Shown: positions 1 through 9,373, counted from the first letter of the stretch. The stretch: DNA of 64,000 nucleotides from Ferranicluibacter rubi (GCF_011603255.1 NZ_JAANCM010000011.1:62001-126000), one strand, 5' to 3'. The notes: a model not told the origin generated them from the sequence alone. A program made the numbers and translations.

Positions 1-1104
1 GAAATGGTGCTGGTCGGCTGCGTCTTCATCGTGGCGCTCGGGTGGCGCACGGCACCCTACATGCTGCTGGCCGTCTATATCTCCTACATGATCTTCCTCT
101 TCACCATGCGCGGCGCACCGGACCTCAAGGCCGTGCGCGACATCCTCATCCCCATCGGATTCTATTTCGCCGGCCGGACGCTGCAGGACTTGAAGCTGGC
201 GGATCGGCTGGTCTTCATCTCCTCGGCTATCGTGGTGGCTGTCGGCCTGTTCGAGTACATGGCGCTCGACGTCTACATCTCCTTCTTCAACGTCATCGGT
301 TATTATCTCGCCCGCGGCAGCGTCACCGTCGATCAGCTCTACGGGCAGACGACCGGCCTCTTCATCAGCGGCATGCGGCCGAGCGCACGCACCATTCTGC
401 CGTTTCTCGGCATGCACCGCGTGTCTTCGGTCTTTCTGGAGCCGGTTTCCGTCGGCAATTTCGGGGCGATCGTCTATGGCTGGTGCCTCTTCCGGCCGAC
501 CATGCGCCTGCGCTTCGTGACGCTCTTTCTCGCCCTTACGGTCATCGCGCTCGGCGATGCGCGGTTCGGGCTCTATACCTGCATCCTGATGACGCTGCTT
601 CTGCCGGTCTACCGCTTCATGCCGCGCTTGGCCTGGTACGTGCTGCCGTTCATCATGCTGTCGGTGCTCGCCTATTACGGCATCCAGTCGGGAACGCAGG
701 GCGGGCCGAACGATATCGGCGGGCGGTTTCAGGTGACGGCGCATCTCCTCACCTCGCTCGACCTACGCGTGGTGTTCGGCGCCCAGACGACGACGCAGTT
801 CACGGCGGATTCGGGGCTTGCCTATACGCTGACGAAGTTCGGCCTGTTCGGCTTCATGGGGCTATGGGGCCTGCTCGTCTTCGCGCCGCTCAACAGCGTG
901 AAGGCCCGCACTTTCCACGGCATGGTCATCGTCTATCTGCTGCTGCTGATGATCATCAGCGACAGCGGCTACTCCATCAAGACCGCGGGACTGCTGTGGT
1001 TCCTGTTCGGCACCATTTCGGTGCTCGACGATGCGGCGCTCGGTCGCAAGCCGCGAGACCCGCGGCCCGCAGTGACGGGTGGCAGCAGCCTCAGCGCGAC
1101 CTGA
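1..1104 (+). CDS. Wzy/O-antigen-ligase-like polysaccharide polymerase (5' truncated)
   Basis: A polytopic membrane protein with about nine hydrophobic segments and a long extracytoplasmic loop around residues 95-150, the layout of Wzy polymerases and O-antigen ligases that join repeat units in the periplasm. The frame is open from base 1. The first ATG is at base 4 with no ribosome site visible, and 366 residues is short for the family (about 400-450), so the gene probably begins outside the window. The tail is polar and lies in the cytoplasm or periplasm. It ends 14 bases inside the convergent GH5 gene. The nearby flippase, glycosyltransferase and glucanase support a role in exopolysaccharide assembly. 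The exact polymer cannot be told from sequence. Confidence 0.72.
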   Translation, partial: EMVLVGCVFIVALGWRTAPYMLLAVYISYMIFLFTMRGAPDLKAVRDILIPIGFYFAGRTLQDLKLADRLVFISSAIVVAVGLFEYMALDVYISFFNVIGYYLARGSVTVDQLYGQTTGLFISGMRPSARTILPFLGMHRVSSVFLEPVSVGNFGAIVYGWCLFRPTMRLRFVTLFLALTVIALGDARFGLYTCILMTLLLPVYRFMPRLAWYVLPFIMLSVLAYYGIQSGTQGGPNDIGGRFQVTAHLLTSLDLRVVFGAQTTTQFTADSGLAYTLTKFGLFGFMGLWGLLVFAPLNSVKARTFHGMVIVYLLLLMIISDSGYSIKTAGLLWFLFGTISVLDDAALGRKPRDPRPAVTGGSSLSAT

Positions 1105-2173
1105 CCGCGTCTAAGGCCGGGCAGGCGTCTTCCTCGCGGGCGAGCTTGCGCGTCGTCAGGGCTTTCAGCTGCAGCCTGTCGCCGGTGTCCGTCGGTTGAA
1201 TGTTGAGGGGTTCGTCGGGCGACCACCAGTCGCCGGCGGCCCAGTAGGTCCAGCCGATCCAGACGTCGTTTGCTTCTGCCATCACATCGACCATGCGGGC
1301 GAGCCCGATCATGCAGTCCGATGTCGCCGATCCCCCGAACTCGCCGAGGAAGCCGCGTGTCTTGTTGGCCCGGAACCAGTCGGTCATGGCGCGAAGCGCG
1401 GCGGCCGCATCGTCGCCACGCGGGCAATCGTCGTTGGTGCCGGAGAAATCGCTGTCGAGATACTGGTGCACCTCGAAGGCGAGGTTGTTTGCCGTATCCT
1501 TGACGTCGATCATAGTGGAGGCATTGGAAGAGCCCTCGATATCGGCCTGCCAGCTGTGCGCGCCCGTCCAGGAGACGCCGGGCACCAGCACGAGGTTCTT
1601 CGCACCCGTCTTGCGGATCGCGGCGATCGCGGCATTGGCCGGCGGCAGCCAGGCGGTGGGGGGCATGTCGAACGGTTCGTTCATCAGCCCGAAAACCACG
1701 CCCTTCTGGTTGGCGAAGACCTTGGCCAAACGCGCCCAGACATCGGCGAGCGCTGCGTCCGGCACGTCCTTCGTGCCGATGATCTTCTCGTTATAGCGGG
1801 CGAAATTGTGGAGGTCGAGAATGACGGTCTGGCCGTGCGCGCGCATGGCCGCGACGCTTTCTTTCAGACGGGCAAGCTCCTCCCGGTCGAGTGGGCCGTT
1901 CAGCCTGCGCTGGATTCGCTCCCAGCGAAAGGGGAGGCGGACGGTGTTGAAGCCCTTGCCGGCGAAGTAGTCGATCGTTTCCTGGGAGGGGTAGGTATAT
2001 TCCTTGCCGAACACGCCGGGCATGGTGCCGAACTCTGCGCCGGCGAGATTGATGCCATTGAAGCAGCCGGCGAGTGCCGGCTGGACGCCGGTGGAAAGAC
2101 AGGCCGCCAGCGCGACAAGACGGGCGGCGCGTCCGGCGAGAGAACGTGTCGGTTGCATGGTGTCGGTCCTCAT
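1091..2173 (-). CDS. secreted GH5 endoglucanase-like glycoside hydrolase
   Basis: A 360-residue protein with an N-terminal signal peptide (basic start, hydrophobic core about residues 14-30, Ala-Gly cut region near 36) and a GH5 TIM barrel. The acid/base glutamate sits in LMNEPF (Glu166) and the likely nucleophile in LGEFGG (Glu278). The family cleaves beta-1,4-glucans and related beta-glycans outside the cytoplasm. Its start overlaps the stop of the glycosyltransferase upstream by four bases (ATGA), so it is translated with the exopolysaccharide genes. Polysaccharide loci often carry such a hydrolase to trim or release the polymer; that role here is inferred. Its stop lies inside the convergent polymerase gene. 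Confidence 0.88.
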   Translation of the reverse strand: MRTDTMQPTRSLAGRAARLVALAACLSTGVQPALAGCFNGINLAGAEFGTMPGVFGKEYTYPSQETIDYFAGKGFNTVRLPFRWERIQRRLNGPLDREELARLKESVAAMRAHGQTVILDLHNFARYNEKIIGTKDVPDAALADVWARLAKVFANQKGVVFGLMNEPFDMPPTAWLPPANAAIAAIRKTGAKNLVLVPGVSWTGAHSWQADIEGSSNASTMIDVKDTANNLAFEVHQYLDSDFSGTNDDCPRGDDAAAALRAMTDWFRANKTRGFLGEFGGSATSDCMIGLARMVDVMAEANDVWIGWTYWAAGDWWSPDEPLNIQPTDTGDRLQLKALTTRKLAREEDACPALDAVRSR

Positions 2174-3357
2174 CGGGCAGGGGCGGTCGTGTCGAACGAC
2201 ATAGCGGGGGGCGACACGGAGGCAAGGCCGAGAACCGAGCGATAGACGTCGCAGTAACGGTCCGCTACGGCGCTCCAGCCATAGGCGTGGGCTGCCGACA
2301 TCAGATCGGCCCGGAGCGCAGGCCCCTGGGCCTCAAGGCGCACATAGGCGGCTTCCACCCTATCGGCTGTTGCAGCGATGTCGGCAAAATCACAGAGCGA
2401 CAGCGCGGGATGCCGGCCCGCGAGATCGACGAAGGCGGCGTTGGCATTGAGCACCGGAAGCAGCCCTGCGCTCATCGCCTCGACGGCCACGAGGCCGAAG
2501 CCTTCATAGTCGGACGCTGATACGAACAGGGATACCTCGGCGAGGCGATGGTGGATTTCGGGATTGGTCAGGCCCTTGTGGACGGTCACGGCCGCCTCGA
2601 CTCCCTGCTTGCGGGCCTCGGCCTGCAGCATATCCACCGTGAGGTCGGAGGGAACGCCGATGATGTCGAGGCTCCAGTCGGGATGGCGGGCCTTCAGGGC
2701 GGCCGTCAGCGCGATCAGCAGGGGCAGCCGCTTGTTGGAGGAGAAGCGGCCGATGGTAACGAGCCGGCGTGCCGGCACTTTACTGGCGGCGTCTTCGAAT
2801 TTGCCGATATCGACGCCGTTCTCGATCAGGCGAACGCGGTCGCGGGCGATCGGCTGGAAGGTGCGCACATCCGCCTCGCTGCAGCCGATGATGTTGGCGT
2901 AACCCTGGGCGGATACGCGCGTGACGCTGTTGAACCACGTCGCCTTCAGGGCCGAAAAGGCCTTGGTGTGGAAGAAGCCGCCATGGGTCGTCGCGACCAT
3001 CGGGCGACGGTGAAGGAGGCGTCCCCAGGACAGGGCATCGAAGAAGAAGTCGATGGCGTGGACATGGACGAGATCGGCGTCGCGCAGATGCCGGAAGACG
3101 GCAGGTGCCACGGGATAGCGCGTGGAGCCGCGCCAGGGAATGCGGACGATCTCGATGCCGTCGATGACCTCCTCGACGGGCAGGCGTCCCCGTTCCGGCT
3201 CGGAGAAGAGGCTGTCGCAGGTAACGACGCGCACGCGAAAGCCACGTTCGGGGAGCGAATGGCAGAGATTGGCGACCACGTCTTCCAGGCCGCCGCGATT
3301 GGGCAGGAACTGCCGCACGACCTGAACGATCAGCGGCTTTTGCGCTTGCGACGTCAT
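2170..3357 (-). CDS. GT4-family glycosyltransferase
   Basis: A 395-residue GT-B fold glycosyltransferase. The N-terminal half has the glycine-rich acceptor motif (FLPNRGGLEDVV, residues about 13-24). The C-terminal half has the GT4 donor-site region with SASDYEGFGLVAVEAMSAG, whose EGFG...E pattern is the family EX7E motif. It likely adds one sugar to a lipid-linked repeat unit at the inner face of the membrane. The ATG at 3357 was chosen because GGAAGG stands just before it; the open frame runs much further up but that part is low-quality sequence antisense to nothing known. It lies 25 bases after the flippase and overlaps the GH5 start. Confidence 0.88.
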   Translation of the reverse strand: MTSQAQKPLIVQVVRQFLPNRGGLEDVVANLCHSLPERGFRVRVVTCDSLFSEPERGRLPVEEVIDGIEIVRIPWRGSTRYPVAPAVFRHLRDADLVHVHAIDFFFDALSWGRLLHRRPMVATTHGGFFHTKAFSALKATWFNSVTRVSAQGYANIIGCSEADVRTFQPIARDRVRLIENGVDIGKFEDAASKVPARRLVTIGRFSSNKRLPLLIALTAALKARHPDWSLDIIGVPSDLTVDMLQAEARKQGVEAAVTVHKGLTNPEIHHRLAEVSLFVSASDYEGFGLVAVEAMSAGLLPVLNANAAFVDLAGRHPALSLCDFADIAATADRVEAAYVRLEAQGPALRADLMSAAHAYGWSAVADRYCDVYRSVLGLASVSPPAMSFDTTAPAR

Positions 3358-3382
3358 GTCCTTCCGCTCCTGCTTGCCCACC

Positions 3383-4960
3383 TCAGGCTCCTTGATTCTC
3401 GATCGTCTTTGGTGCGGCGACCGCCGGCGGAAACGTGCGTCCGACGGTCGATGGGTTCGTCGTGACGGAGCCCTCGCCACCGCGCGATCCCCGGCGGTTC
3501 CATGCGCCTCTTGCGACCGACAGGGTTTCATCGAAGATCGCCCGTTCCTGAAAACGCAGGAGTGCGATGGAGATAAGCATGCTGAAGCAGGCGGCCGCGA
3601 GAAGAGCGACGGTCGAGGCCGCAAGGAAAAACTGGAGCACACCTGCCGCCACGACCAGAACGGCGGAGGGGAAAAGTGCGCGAAAAATGCGCCGGGGCAT
3701 CTGGGAGAAGAGAATGAGCAGGCTGCAATCGAGATAGCCGCGGCAGAGGAAGGCGATGGCGGCACCGAGGATGCCGAACTGGTGCGTCAGGACCAGCAGC
3801 AGGAGGACATAGGGCACCATCTGCGCCACATGGATCTTCGCCGTCATGTCGGGGCGGCCTTGCCCCTGCAAAAGAGTGTAGGGGGCGAAGGTCAGGGCAT
3901 TCGGCCAGCTGCCCATGAGCAGGACGATGGCGACGGTGCCGGCGATCGCCGTGAAGGGCGGTCCCATCCACAGGTCGAGGAACGGCCGCATGAGAAGGAT
4001 GCCGGCCGCGCAAAGCCCGGCATAAAGAATGCCGCTCACCATCATCGCGCGTTCGGAAATGGCGATGGCTTCCGCGCGTGGCAGGCTCGACAGCCGGGGA
4101 AACAGCGTGCGGGCGAGCGAGCTGGTGAAGACCTGGCTGCGCATCACGAGGTTCATCGGCACGGAATAGTAGGTGACGGCGCTGACGCCGAGCGTCTTGC
4201 CGATGACGATCTGATCGAGCGTGTTGAGAACCGGCAGGACGATGGAGGAGAGCGTGATCCAGCCGCCGTAGTTCATCAGCGAGCGGACCTTGGCGAACCG
4301 GAACCGGTCGAAACGGAAGCCCTGCTCGGTATAGAGCGCGATCAGCGTCGCCACGACGACGGAGGCCGCGCGGGAGAGGGCGGCGGCGGGAATGATGACC
4401 GAGAGATCGGGCGAGATGAATATGGCGCAGAGGACGGGCACGATCTGCCCGACGATCATGCCGCCGATCTGCAGCGCATTGGCGAGCAGGAAGCGCTCGC
4501 GCGATTCGAGGATGCCGATGGAGAAACCGGAAATGAGTGCGAGCGGCAAAAGACAGGCGATGAACGGCAGGGCGGCCGCGATTTCGGCTTCGAGTTCCGG
4601 CGGTACGGTGAAGACGGTGAGTAGGAGGAAATTGCCCGCGAAATAGAGCAGTATGGCGCCGAGGCTCGCCAGTGCCATATTGAGAAGGAAAGAGGTCGCG
4701 ACGATCTCGGAGCGTTCCTGCTTTGCGGAAAACGGCAGGCGCGACAGGGCATTCGTCGAGGCCCGCGACAGGCCGAGATCGAGGAAGCCGAGATAGCCGA
4801 GCAGGACCCAGACGATCGACATGACGCCGTAGCGGGCGTCGCCGATATGGCGCACGAGAATGGGCACCGTCACGAGCGCGATCACGATCGGCGCGATCGC
4901 TCCCGCAACGTTAATGGCGAAATTCACCGATAATTGCCGTTTGGGCTTTTCCGTGGACAT
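3383..4960 (-). CDS. Wzx-like polysaccharide flippase (MATE/PST superfamily)
   Basis: A 525-residue membrane protein with about 12-14 hydrophobic helices, opening with an N-terminal helix rich in Ile/Val/Ala and a RHIGDARYG motif typical of the polysaccharide transporter (PST/Wzx) group of the MOP superfamily. It would flip undecaprenyl-linked repeat units across the inner membrane for polymerisation. The ATG at 4960 is preferred because GGAAGA lies about six bases upstream; an in-frame ATG at 4978 is possible. It is first in a three-gene minus-strand operon with the glycosyltransferase and GH5 gene. The C-terminal 35 residues are polar and lie outside the membrane. Confidence 0.87.
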   Translation of the reverse strand: MSTEKPKRQLSVNFAINVAGAIAPIVIALVTVPILVRHIGDARYGVMSIVWVLLGYLGFLDLGLSRASTNALSRLPFSAKQERSEIVATSFLLNMALASLGAILLYFAGNFLLLTVFTVPPELEAEIAAALPFIACLLPLALISGFSIGILESRERFLLANALQIGGMIVGQIVPVLCAIFISPDLSVIIPAAALSRAASVVVATLIALYTEQGFRFDRFRFAKVRSLMNYGGWITLSSIVLPVLNTLDQIVIGKTLGVSAVTYYSVPMNLVMRSQVFTSSLARTLFPRLSSLPRAEAIAISERAMMVSGILYAGLCAAGILLMRPFLDLWMGPPFTAIAGTVAIVLLMGSWPNALTFAPYTLLQGQGRPDMTAKIHVAQMVPYVLLLLVLTHQFGILGAAIAFLCRGYLDCSLLILFSQMPRRIFRALFPSAVLVVAAGVLQFFLAASTVALLAAACFSMLISIALLRFQERAIFDETLSVARGAWNRRGSRGGEGSVTTNPSTVGRTFPPAVAAPKTIENQGA

Positions 4961-5315
4961 AGGGTCTTCCCGGGTCATTGCCGTCACCGAACAGGACACA
5001 GCCTCGCTTTTGGACGCGGATGGTCGTTCAGCGGGCAGATGTAGCGGGCAAAGACTAATGGATGCTGCAGAGATCCGGGCATGTGCTCGGAAGGGTAACC
5101 GGGATGTTAACAGGATTCGGACGATGCATCTGCGCCGCCGGGGGGAAAGCCGGTTGGCTGGAAGCGCCATGGCGACGACGCGGTAGTGACCGGATGGCCG
5201 GTTCCTGCTAGCGGATGTCGCGAAGCGGATGGACGGAGGGTTCGCAAGCACGGTAGCTTGCAGCCTGCCGGACGATTGCGTCCGCGGCGATCTGCGAAGG
5301 CGAGAGACAAACCCC
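4961..5315. other. divergent intergenic region, no gene seen
   Basis: A 355-base gap between the flippase operon (leftward) and purU (rightward). It must hold both promoters. I see no convincing -35/-10 pair, RNA gene, long palindrome or small frame with a good ribosome site. Confidence 0.5.
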
Positions 5316-6200
5316 ATGAAGAGCTATGTGCTGACCGTCAGCTGCAAATCCACCCGCGGCATCGTGGCTGCCATTTCCGGCTATCTGACCACGCAAGGCT
5401 GCAATATCGTTGATAGTTCGCAGTTCGACGATCTCCAGACCGGTCTCTTCTTCATGCGGGTCAGCTTCATTTCCGAGGAAGGCGTCACCGAGGCTGCGAT
5501 CCAGGACGGGTTCGTGGCCATCGCCGAGACCTTCGCCATGACGTGGCAGATCCACGACTCTGCAAAGCGCATGAAGGTACTGCTGATGGTGTCGCGTTTC
5601 GGACATTGTCTCAACGATCTTCTCTACCGTTGGAAGATCGGCGCGCTGCCGGTCGAGATCGTCGGTGTGGTGTCCAACCACTTCGAGTACCAGAAGGTGG
5701 TCGTCAATCACGACATTCCCTTCCATCACATCAAAGTGACGAAGGAGAACAAGCTCGAGGCCGAGGCGCGGCTGATGGAGATCGTCGAGCAGTCGAATGC
5801 GGAGCTGATCGTGCTGGCCCGCTACATGCAGGTTCTTTCGGATGCCGTCTGCAAGAAGATGTCGGGCCGCATCATCAATATCCACCACTCCTTCCTGCCG
5901 AGCTTCAAGGGTGCAAACCCCTACAAGCAGGCCTATGAGCGCGGCGTGAAGCTCATCGGCGCGACGGCGCACTACGTCACCGCGGATCTCGACGAGGGCC
6001 CGATCATCGAGCAGGACATTGCCCGCATCACCCATGCGCAGTCGCCCGACGATTACGTCTCCATCGGCCGCGATGTGGAAAGCCAGGTTCTCGCCCGCGC
6101 CGTGCATGCCCATATCCACCACCGCGTCTTCATGAACGGCAACCGCACCATCGTGTTTCCAGCAAGCCCGGGCTCCTACGCGTCCGAGCGGATGGGCTGA
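5316..6200 (+). CDS. purU: formyltetrahydrofolate deformylase
   Basis: A 294-residue enzyme that hydrolyses 10-formyl-tetrahydrofolate to formate and tetrahydrofolate, balancing one-carbon pools. Residues 1-80 form an ACT-like regulatory domain (VSCKSTRGIVAAISGYL). The rest is the formyltransferase fold with HHSFLPSFKGANPY and the ATAHYVTADLDEGPIIEQD block, which contain the Asn/His/Asp catalytic set shared with PurN. The length matches the family. The ATG at 5316 starts exactly at the ACT domain; the frame extends a little upstream but without family match. It stands alone between the polysaccharide and molybdate loci. Confidence 0.95.
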   Translation: MKSYVLTVSCKSTRGIVAAISGYLTTQGCNIVDSSQFDDLQTGLFFMRVSFISEEGVTEAAIQDGFVAIAETFAMTWQIHDSAKRMKVLLMVSRFGHCLNDLLYRWKIGALPVEIVGVVSNHFEYQKVVVNHDIPFHHIKVTKENKLEAEARLMEIVEQSNAELIVLARYMQVLSDAVCKKMSGRIINIHHSFLPSFKGANPYKQAYERGVKLIGATAHYVTADLDEGPIIEQDIARITHAQSPDDYVSIGRDVESQVLARAVHAHIHHRVFMNGNRTIVFPASPGSYASERMG

Positions 6201-6270
6201 GGCTTTTTCGCTCGCGATGGCGGGTTGACAGGCGCGGTCGCTTCACGCTCCCATGCGGGGTGAGGAGGGC

Positions 6271-6678
6271 ATGACCTCCGTTCCCGCTCCGCTTGCTCAT
6301 CCGGATGACACTATGGTCCAGACATCGCCGCCACGGCTGGTTATCCGGCTCGATCTGCCCGGCCCGTCGGGGCCCGAGCGGCTGGGGCGCGGCAAGATCG
6401 CGCTTCTCGAACATATCCGCGAGACGGGGTCGATCTCGGCTGCGGGCCGTGCCATGGACATGAGCTATCGCCGCGCCTGGCTGCTGGTCAGTGCCTTGAA
6501 CGCAATGTTCGAGGAGGATTCGGTCACCTCGCAGCGCGGCGGCAAGCAGGGCGGCGGCGCGGTGGTGACACCGTTCGGCGAAGCGCTGATCGCCCGGTTC
6601 CGGGCCATGGAGGAAAAGGCTCTGGCGGCCATGTCGGACGATATCGTATGGCTTGAGGCGCATCGCGCCTCGTCTTGA
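6271..6678 (+). CDS. modE: ModE-like winged-helix regulator (HTH domain only)
   Basis: A 135-residue protein that matches the N-terminal winged helix-turn-helix of ModE: LLEHIRETGSISAAGRAMDM followed by SYRRAWLLVSALN and a GGG-rich wing with VTPFGEALI. ModE represses molybdate uptake genes when molybdate is bound. The molybdate-binding (TOBE/MOP) half of classical ModE is missing, so ligand sensing must differ or come from a partner. The ATG at 6271 was chosen for its GAGGAG ribosome site; an upstream ATG at 6253 lacks one. It is convergent with modC, separated by a palindromic repeat. Confidence 0.82.
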   Translation: MTSVPAPLAHPDDTMVQTSPPRLVIRLDLPGPSGPERLGRGKIALLEHIRETGSISAAGRAMDMSYRRAWLLVSALNAMFEEDSVTSQRGGKQGGGAVVTPFGEALIARFRAMEEKALAAMSDDIVWLEAHRASS

Positions 6679-6679
6679 G

Positions 6680-6728
6680 GCATGTCGTTTTCCCGAAACC
6701 GCTCCACCCTTTCTTTCGGGCGACATGC
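6680..6728. repeat. rhizobial palindromic intergenic element
   Basis: An imperfect palindrome with outer arms GCATGTCG and CGACATGC and inner CCCGAAA/TTTCGGG. Its sequence resembles the short palindromic repeats scattered in Rhizobium, Ensifer and Agrobacterium intergenic regions (from memory, not searched). It sits between convergent modE and modC and could end transcription from both sides. Confidence 0.65.
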
Positions 6729-6730
6729 TT

Positions 6731-7804
6731 TCAGGGATCCAGCGCCACCGTCTTGATCACGGCATGGACCGGCATTCCGGGTGCAAGGCCCAGCATATCG
6801 GCGGAGACGCTGGTGATGCGCGCGGTCAGCCGCGTGCCGGCACAGTCGAGCGCGACATCGACCTGATCCCGACCGGACGGCTCCATGCCGGTGATGACCC
6901 CTTCGATGATGTTCAGCGCGCTCAAGCCTTCAGGCCTCTTCGTGGCGAGCATGATGTCGCGGGCGGCGGTCCGCAGGCGCAGACGCTGTCCGGGTAGCCG
7001 CTCGGTGCCGACCAGCCAGAATGTCAGGCCGCCAGCGGCGACCTTGACGATGCGGGGATCGGGCTGGTGTGGTGCAACCCTCGCCTCGATCACGGTTCCC
7101 GCCTCGCGGCGGCTGATCGCCGCGCTCGATCCGGGCAGGCTGAGCATCTCCGACGCGGTGCCGCTTGCGGTCAGCCGGCCGTTTTCGATCATCAGCACGC
7201 GATCGGCGAGCTGGGTTACCTCCGTGACGGAATGGCTGACATAGAGGATGGGGATGTCCGTCTCGTCGCGCAGACGCTTGAGATAGGGCAGGATTTCGGC
7301 CTTGCGCGCGTCGTCGAGGGCGGCAAGCGGTTCGTCCATCAGGAGAAGGCGTGGGCGTGCCAGAAGCGCCCGGCCGATCGCCACGCGCTGCTTTTCACCG
7401 CCGGAGAGATTGGCCGTGGGGCGGGCGAGCAGCGGGGCGATACCGAGAAGGTCGACGATGCGCTCGATGTCGCCGGTGCCGACAGGGGCTTTGGAAAACC
7501 AGCGGCCGTAGAGCAGGTTCTGCCGCACGCTGAGGTGCGGAAACAAGCGGCCCTCCTGAAAGACCGTCCCGAAGCGCCGGCGGTGCGGTGGCGTGACGGT
7601 CCGGCTTGTCGTGTCGAGGATCGTTTCGCCATCGAGCCGCACATAACCCTCGTCAGGGCGGATCAGGCCGGCGAGGATGCGGATGAGCGAGGTCTTGCCT
7701 GAGCCCGAGCGGCCGAACAGAGCAGTGATGCCGCCATCCGTCGAGAAGGCGATGTCGAGCGAGAAGGCGTCGAGCCGGTGACGCACGGAGACATCGAGCG
7801 TCAT
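6731..7804 (-). CDS. modC: molybdate ABC transporter ATP-binding protein
   Basis: A 357-residue ATPase that drives molybdate import at the inner membrane. Walker A is GRSGSGKTSL (residues 31-40), the signature is LSGGEKQRVAIGRAL and Walker B is LLLMDEPLAALD. After about residue 215 comes a TOBE/MOP molybdate-binding domain, the mark of ModC as opposed to other importers. The ATG at 7804 overlaps the modB stop by four bases, which fixes the start. It is last in the modABC operon. Confidence 0.95.
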   Translation of the reverse strand: MTLDVSVRHRLDAFSLDIAFSTDGGITALFGRSGSGKTSLIRILAGLIRPDEGYVRLDGETILDTTSRTVTPPHRRRFGTVFQEGRLFPHLSVRQNLLYGRWFSKAPVGTGDIERIVDLLGIAPLLARPTANLSGGEKQRVAIGRALLARPRLLLMDEPLAALDDARKAEILPYLKRLRDETDIPILYVSHSVTEVTQLADRVLMIENGRLTASGTASEMLSLPGSSAAISRREAGTVIEARVAPHQPDPRIVKVAAGGLTFWLVGTERLPGQRLRLRTAARDIMLATKRPEGLSALNIIEGVITGMEPSGRDQVDVALDCAGTRLTARITSVSADMLGLAPGMPVHAVIKTVALDP

Positions 7805-8520
7805 GTGCCGGACACCCTGCGGGCGGCGGCAGTCGCCAGCCATTCCGACAGCAGAAGTGCCGCCATGGAGAGGACCACCGAGACGAGCGTCAGGCGGAGC
7901 GCGCCGCTATCGCCGCCCGGCACCTGCGTGAAAGTGTAGATAGCGGCCGACAGCGTCTGCGTTTCGCCTGGAATGTTGGAGACGAAAGTGATGGTGGCGC
8001 CGAACTCGCCCATGGCCTTGGCAAAGGAGAGGATCATGCCGGCGATGATGCCGGGCAGGATTAGCGGCAGGGTGATGGTGGCAAAGACCCAGGCGGGCGA
8101 GGCGCCGAGCGTGGCGGCCGCCTGCTCCAGCCGCCTGTCCACCGCCTCGATCGACAGGCGGATGCTGCGCACCATCAAAGGAAAGCCCATGACAGCGCAG
8201 GCAAGGGCCGCGCCCGTCCAGCGGAAGGAGAAGACGAGGCCCGTATAGGTTTCGAGAAACGCGCCGACCGGACCGCGCCGCCCGAACAGGATGAGCAGCA
8301 GGAAACCGGTAACGACCGGCGGCAGGATCAGCGGCAGGTGGACGATCCCGTTCAAGAGGGAGCGCCCCCAGAACCGACCGCGGGCCAGCGCCATCGCCGC
8401 CAGAAGCGCTAGGGGCAGGCTCGCCAGCATGGCGACGGCTGAGACCTTCAGGCTCAGCCGGATCGCCGTCCATTCCGCATCGCTGAGCGCAAGCCAGTCC
8501 AAAGTCGCAATGTCCTTCAC
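7801..8520 (-). CDS. modB: molybdate ABC transporter permease
   Basis: A 239-residue inner-membrane permease with five to six helices and the EAA loop (AATLGASPAWVFATITLPLI), typical of ModB, which forms the channel for molybdate with ModC. The start used is GTG at 8520; no ATG in frame lies nearer the first helix without cutting it. Its stop overlaps the modC start. It is 40 bases after modA. Confidence 0.95.
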   Translation of the reverse strand: MKDIATLDWLALSDAEWTAIRLSLKVSAVAMLASLPLALLAAMALARGRFWGRSLLNGIVHLPLILPPVVTGFLLLILFGRRGPVGAFLETYTGLVFSFRWTGAALACAVMGFPLMVRSIRLSIEAVDRRLEQAAATLGASPAWVFATITLPLILPGIIAGMILSFAKAMGEFGATITFVSNIPGETQTLSAAIYTFTQVPGGDSGALRLTLVSVVLSMAALLLSEWLATAAARRVSGT

Positions 8521-8560
8521 GCCGCCGGGCCCGGTTTAAAGGCCGGATGGAAGCCTTTTC

Positions 8561-9355
8561 CTATTTGGCGAGAACGGTAAAGCCCTGTGCCTCGAAAAGC
8601 GGCTTTGCGGCCGGTGAGCGGACGAAATCGAGATAAGCGGCCGCGTCTGGATGGGTGCTCTCCGAGAGGATCGCGATCGGATAGACGATCGGCGGGTGAG
8701 AGCTCTCCGGGAAGGTGCCGACGATCTTGACCGAGGGGTCGGCGGCAGCGTCCGTTTCGTAGACGATGCCGAGGGGTGCCTCGCCCTTGGAGACGAGGAG
8801 GAGGGCGGCGCGGACGTTCTCGGCTCCCGCGACATCCTTCTCGACCGAAGACCAGACGCCGAGCTTTTCCAGCGCCGCCTTGCCGTATTTGCCGGCCGGC
8901 ACGGAGTCCACCGCGCCCATGGCGAGCTTGCCGCCGGCAAGCTGCGCCTTCAGGTCGAAGCCCTGGCCGATCTCCACCGGCTTGGCGTCTGAAACCGGCG
9001 CGACGAGGACGAGACGGTTGCCGAGAAGCGTCGAGCGGCTGTCCTCGCGGATCAGCTTCTTGCCTGCGACGTAGTCCATCCAGGCGAGATCGGCGGAAAT
9101 GAAGATATCGGCCGGTGCGCCCGCTTCGATCTGCTTGGCCAGCGCCGAGCTTGCGGCATAGGAGGCCGTCACCGCATGTCCGCTCTGCTGCTGCCAGGCG
9201 TCGTTCACAGCATCGAGCGCGTTCTTGAGGCTCGCGGCGGCAAAGACCGTCACTTTCTCCGCGGCCATGGCCGGCGTCGCCAGCGCCGCTGCTGCGACAA
9301 TGAGAGCCGTCAACACGGCCCGTACGTTCGTCTTCAGTCCTTGCATTGTCAGCAT
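8561..9355 (-). CDS. modA: periplasmic molybdate-binding protein
   Basis: A 264-residue protein with a signal peptide (hydrophobic core, then TPAMAAEK cut region near residue 28) and the ModA fold: FAAASLKNALDAV near the mature N-terminus, the SSALAKQIEAGAPADIFIS block and the IVYETDAAADP segment, which supply oxyanion ligands. It captures molybdate or tungstate and hands it to ModBC. The ATG at 9355 has GGAG at a good distance; ATG 9346 is also in frame. A candidate ModE operator ends 18 bases upstream. Confidence 0.95.
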   Translation of the reverse strand: MLTMQGLKTNVRAVLTALIVAAAALATPAMAAEKVTVFAAASLKNALDAVNDAWQQQSGHAVTASYAASSALAKQIEAGAPADIFISADLAWMDYVAGKKLIREDSRSTLLGNRLVLVAPVSDAKPVEIGQGFDLKAQLAGGKLAMGAVDSVPAGKYGKAALEKLGVWSSVEKDVAGAENVRAALLLVSKGEAPLGIVYETDAAADPSVKIVGTFPESSHPPIVYPIAILSESTHPDAAAYLDFVRSPAAKPLFEAQGFTVLAK

Positions 9356-9373
9356 TATAGCATCTCCAGAGAT

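Noticed and set aside
3356-4624. Long plus-strand open frame opposite the flippase gene
   Set aside because: It is antisense to a clear membrane protein gene, has a composition rich in Arg/Asp/Gly/His typical of GC-rich shadow frames, and has no ribosome site.
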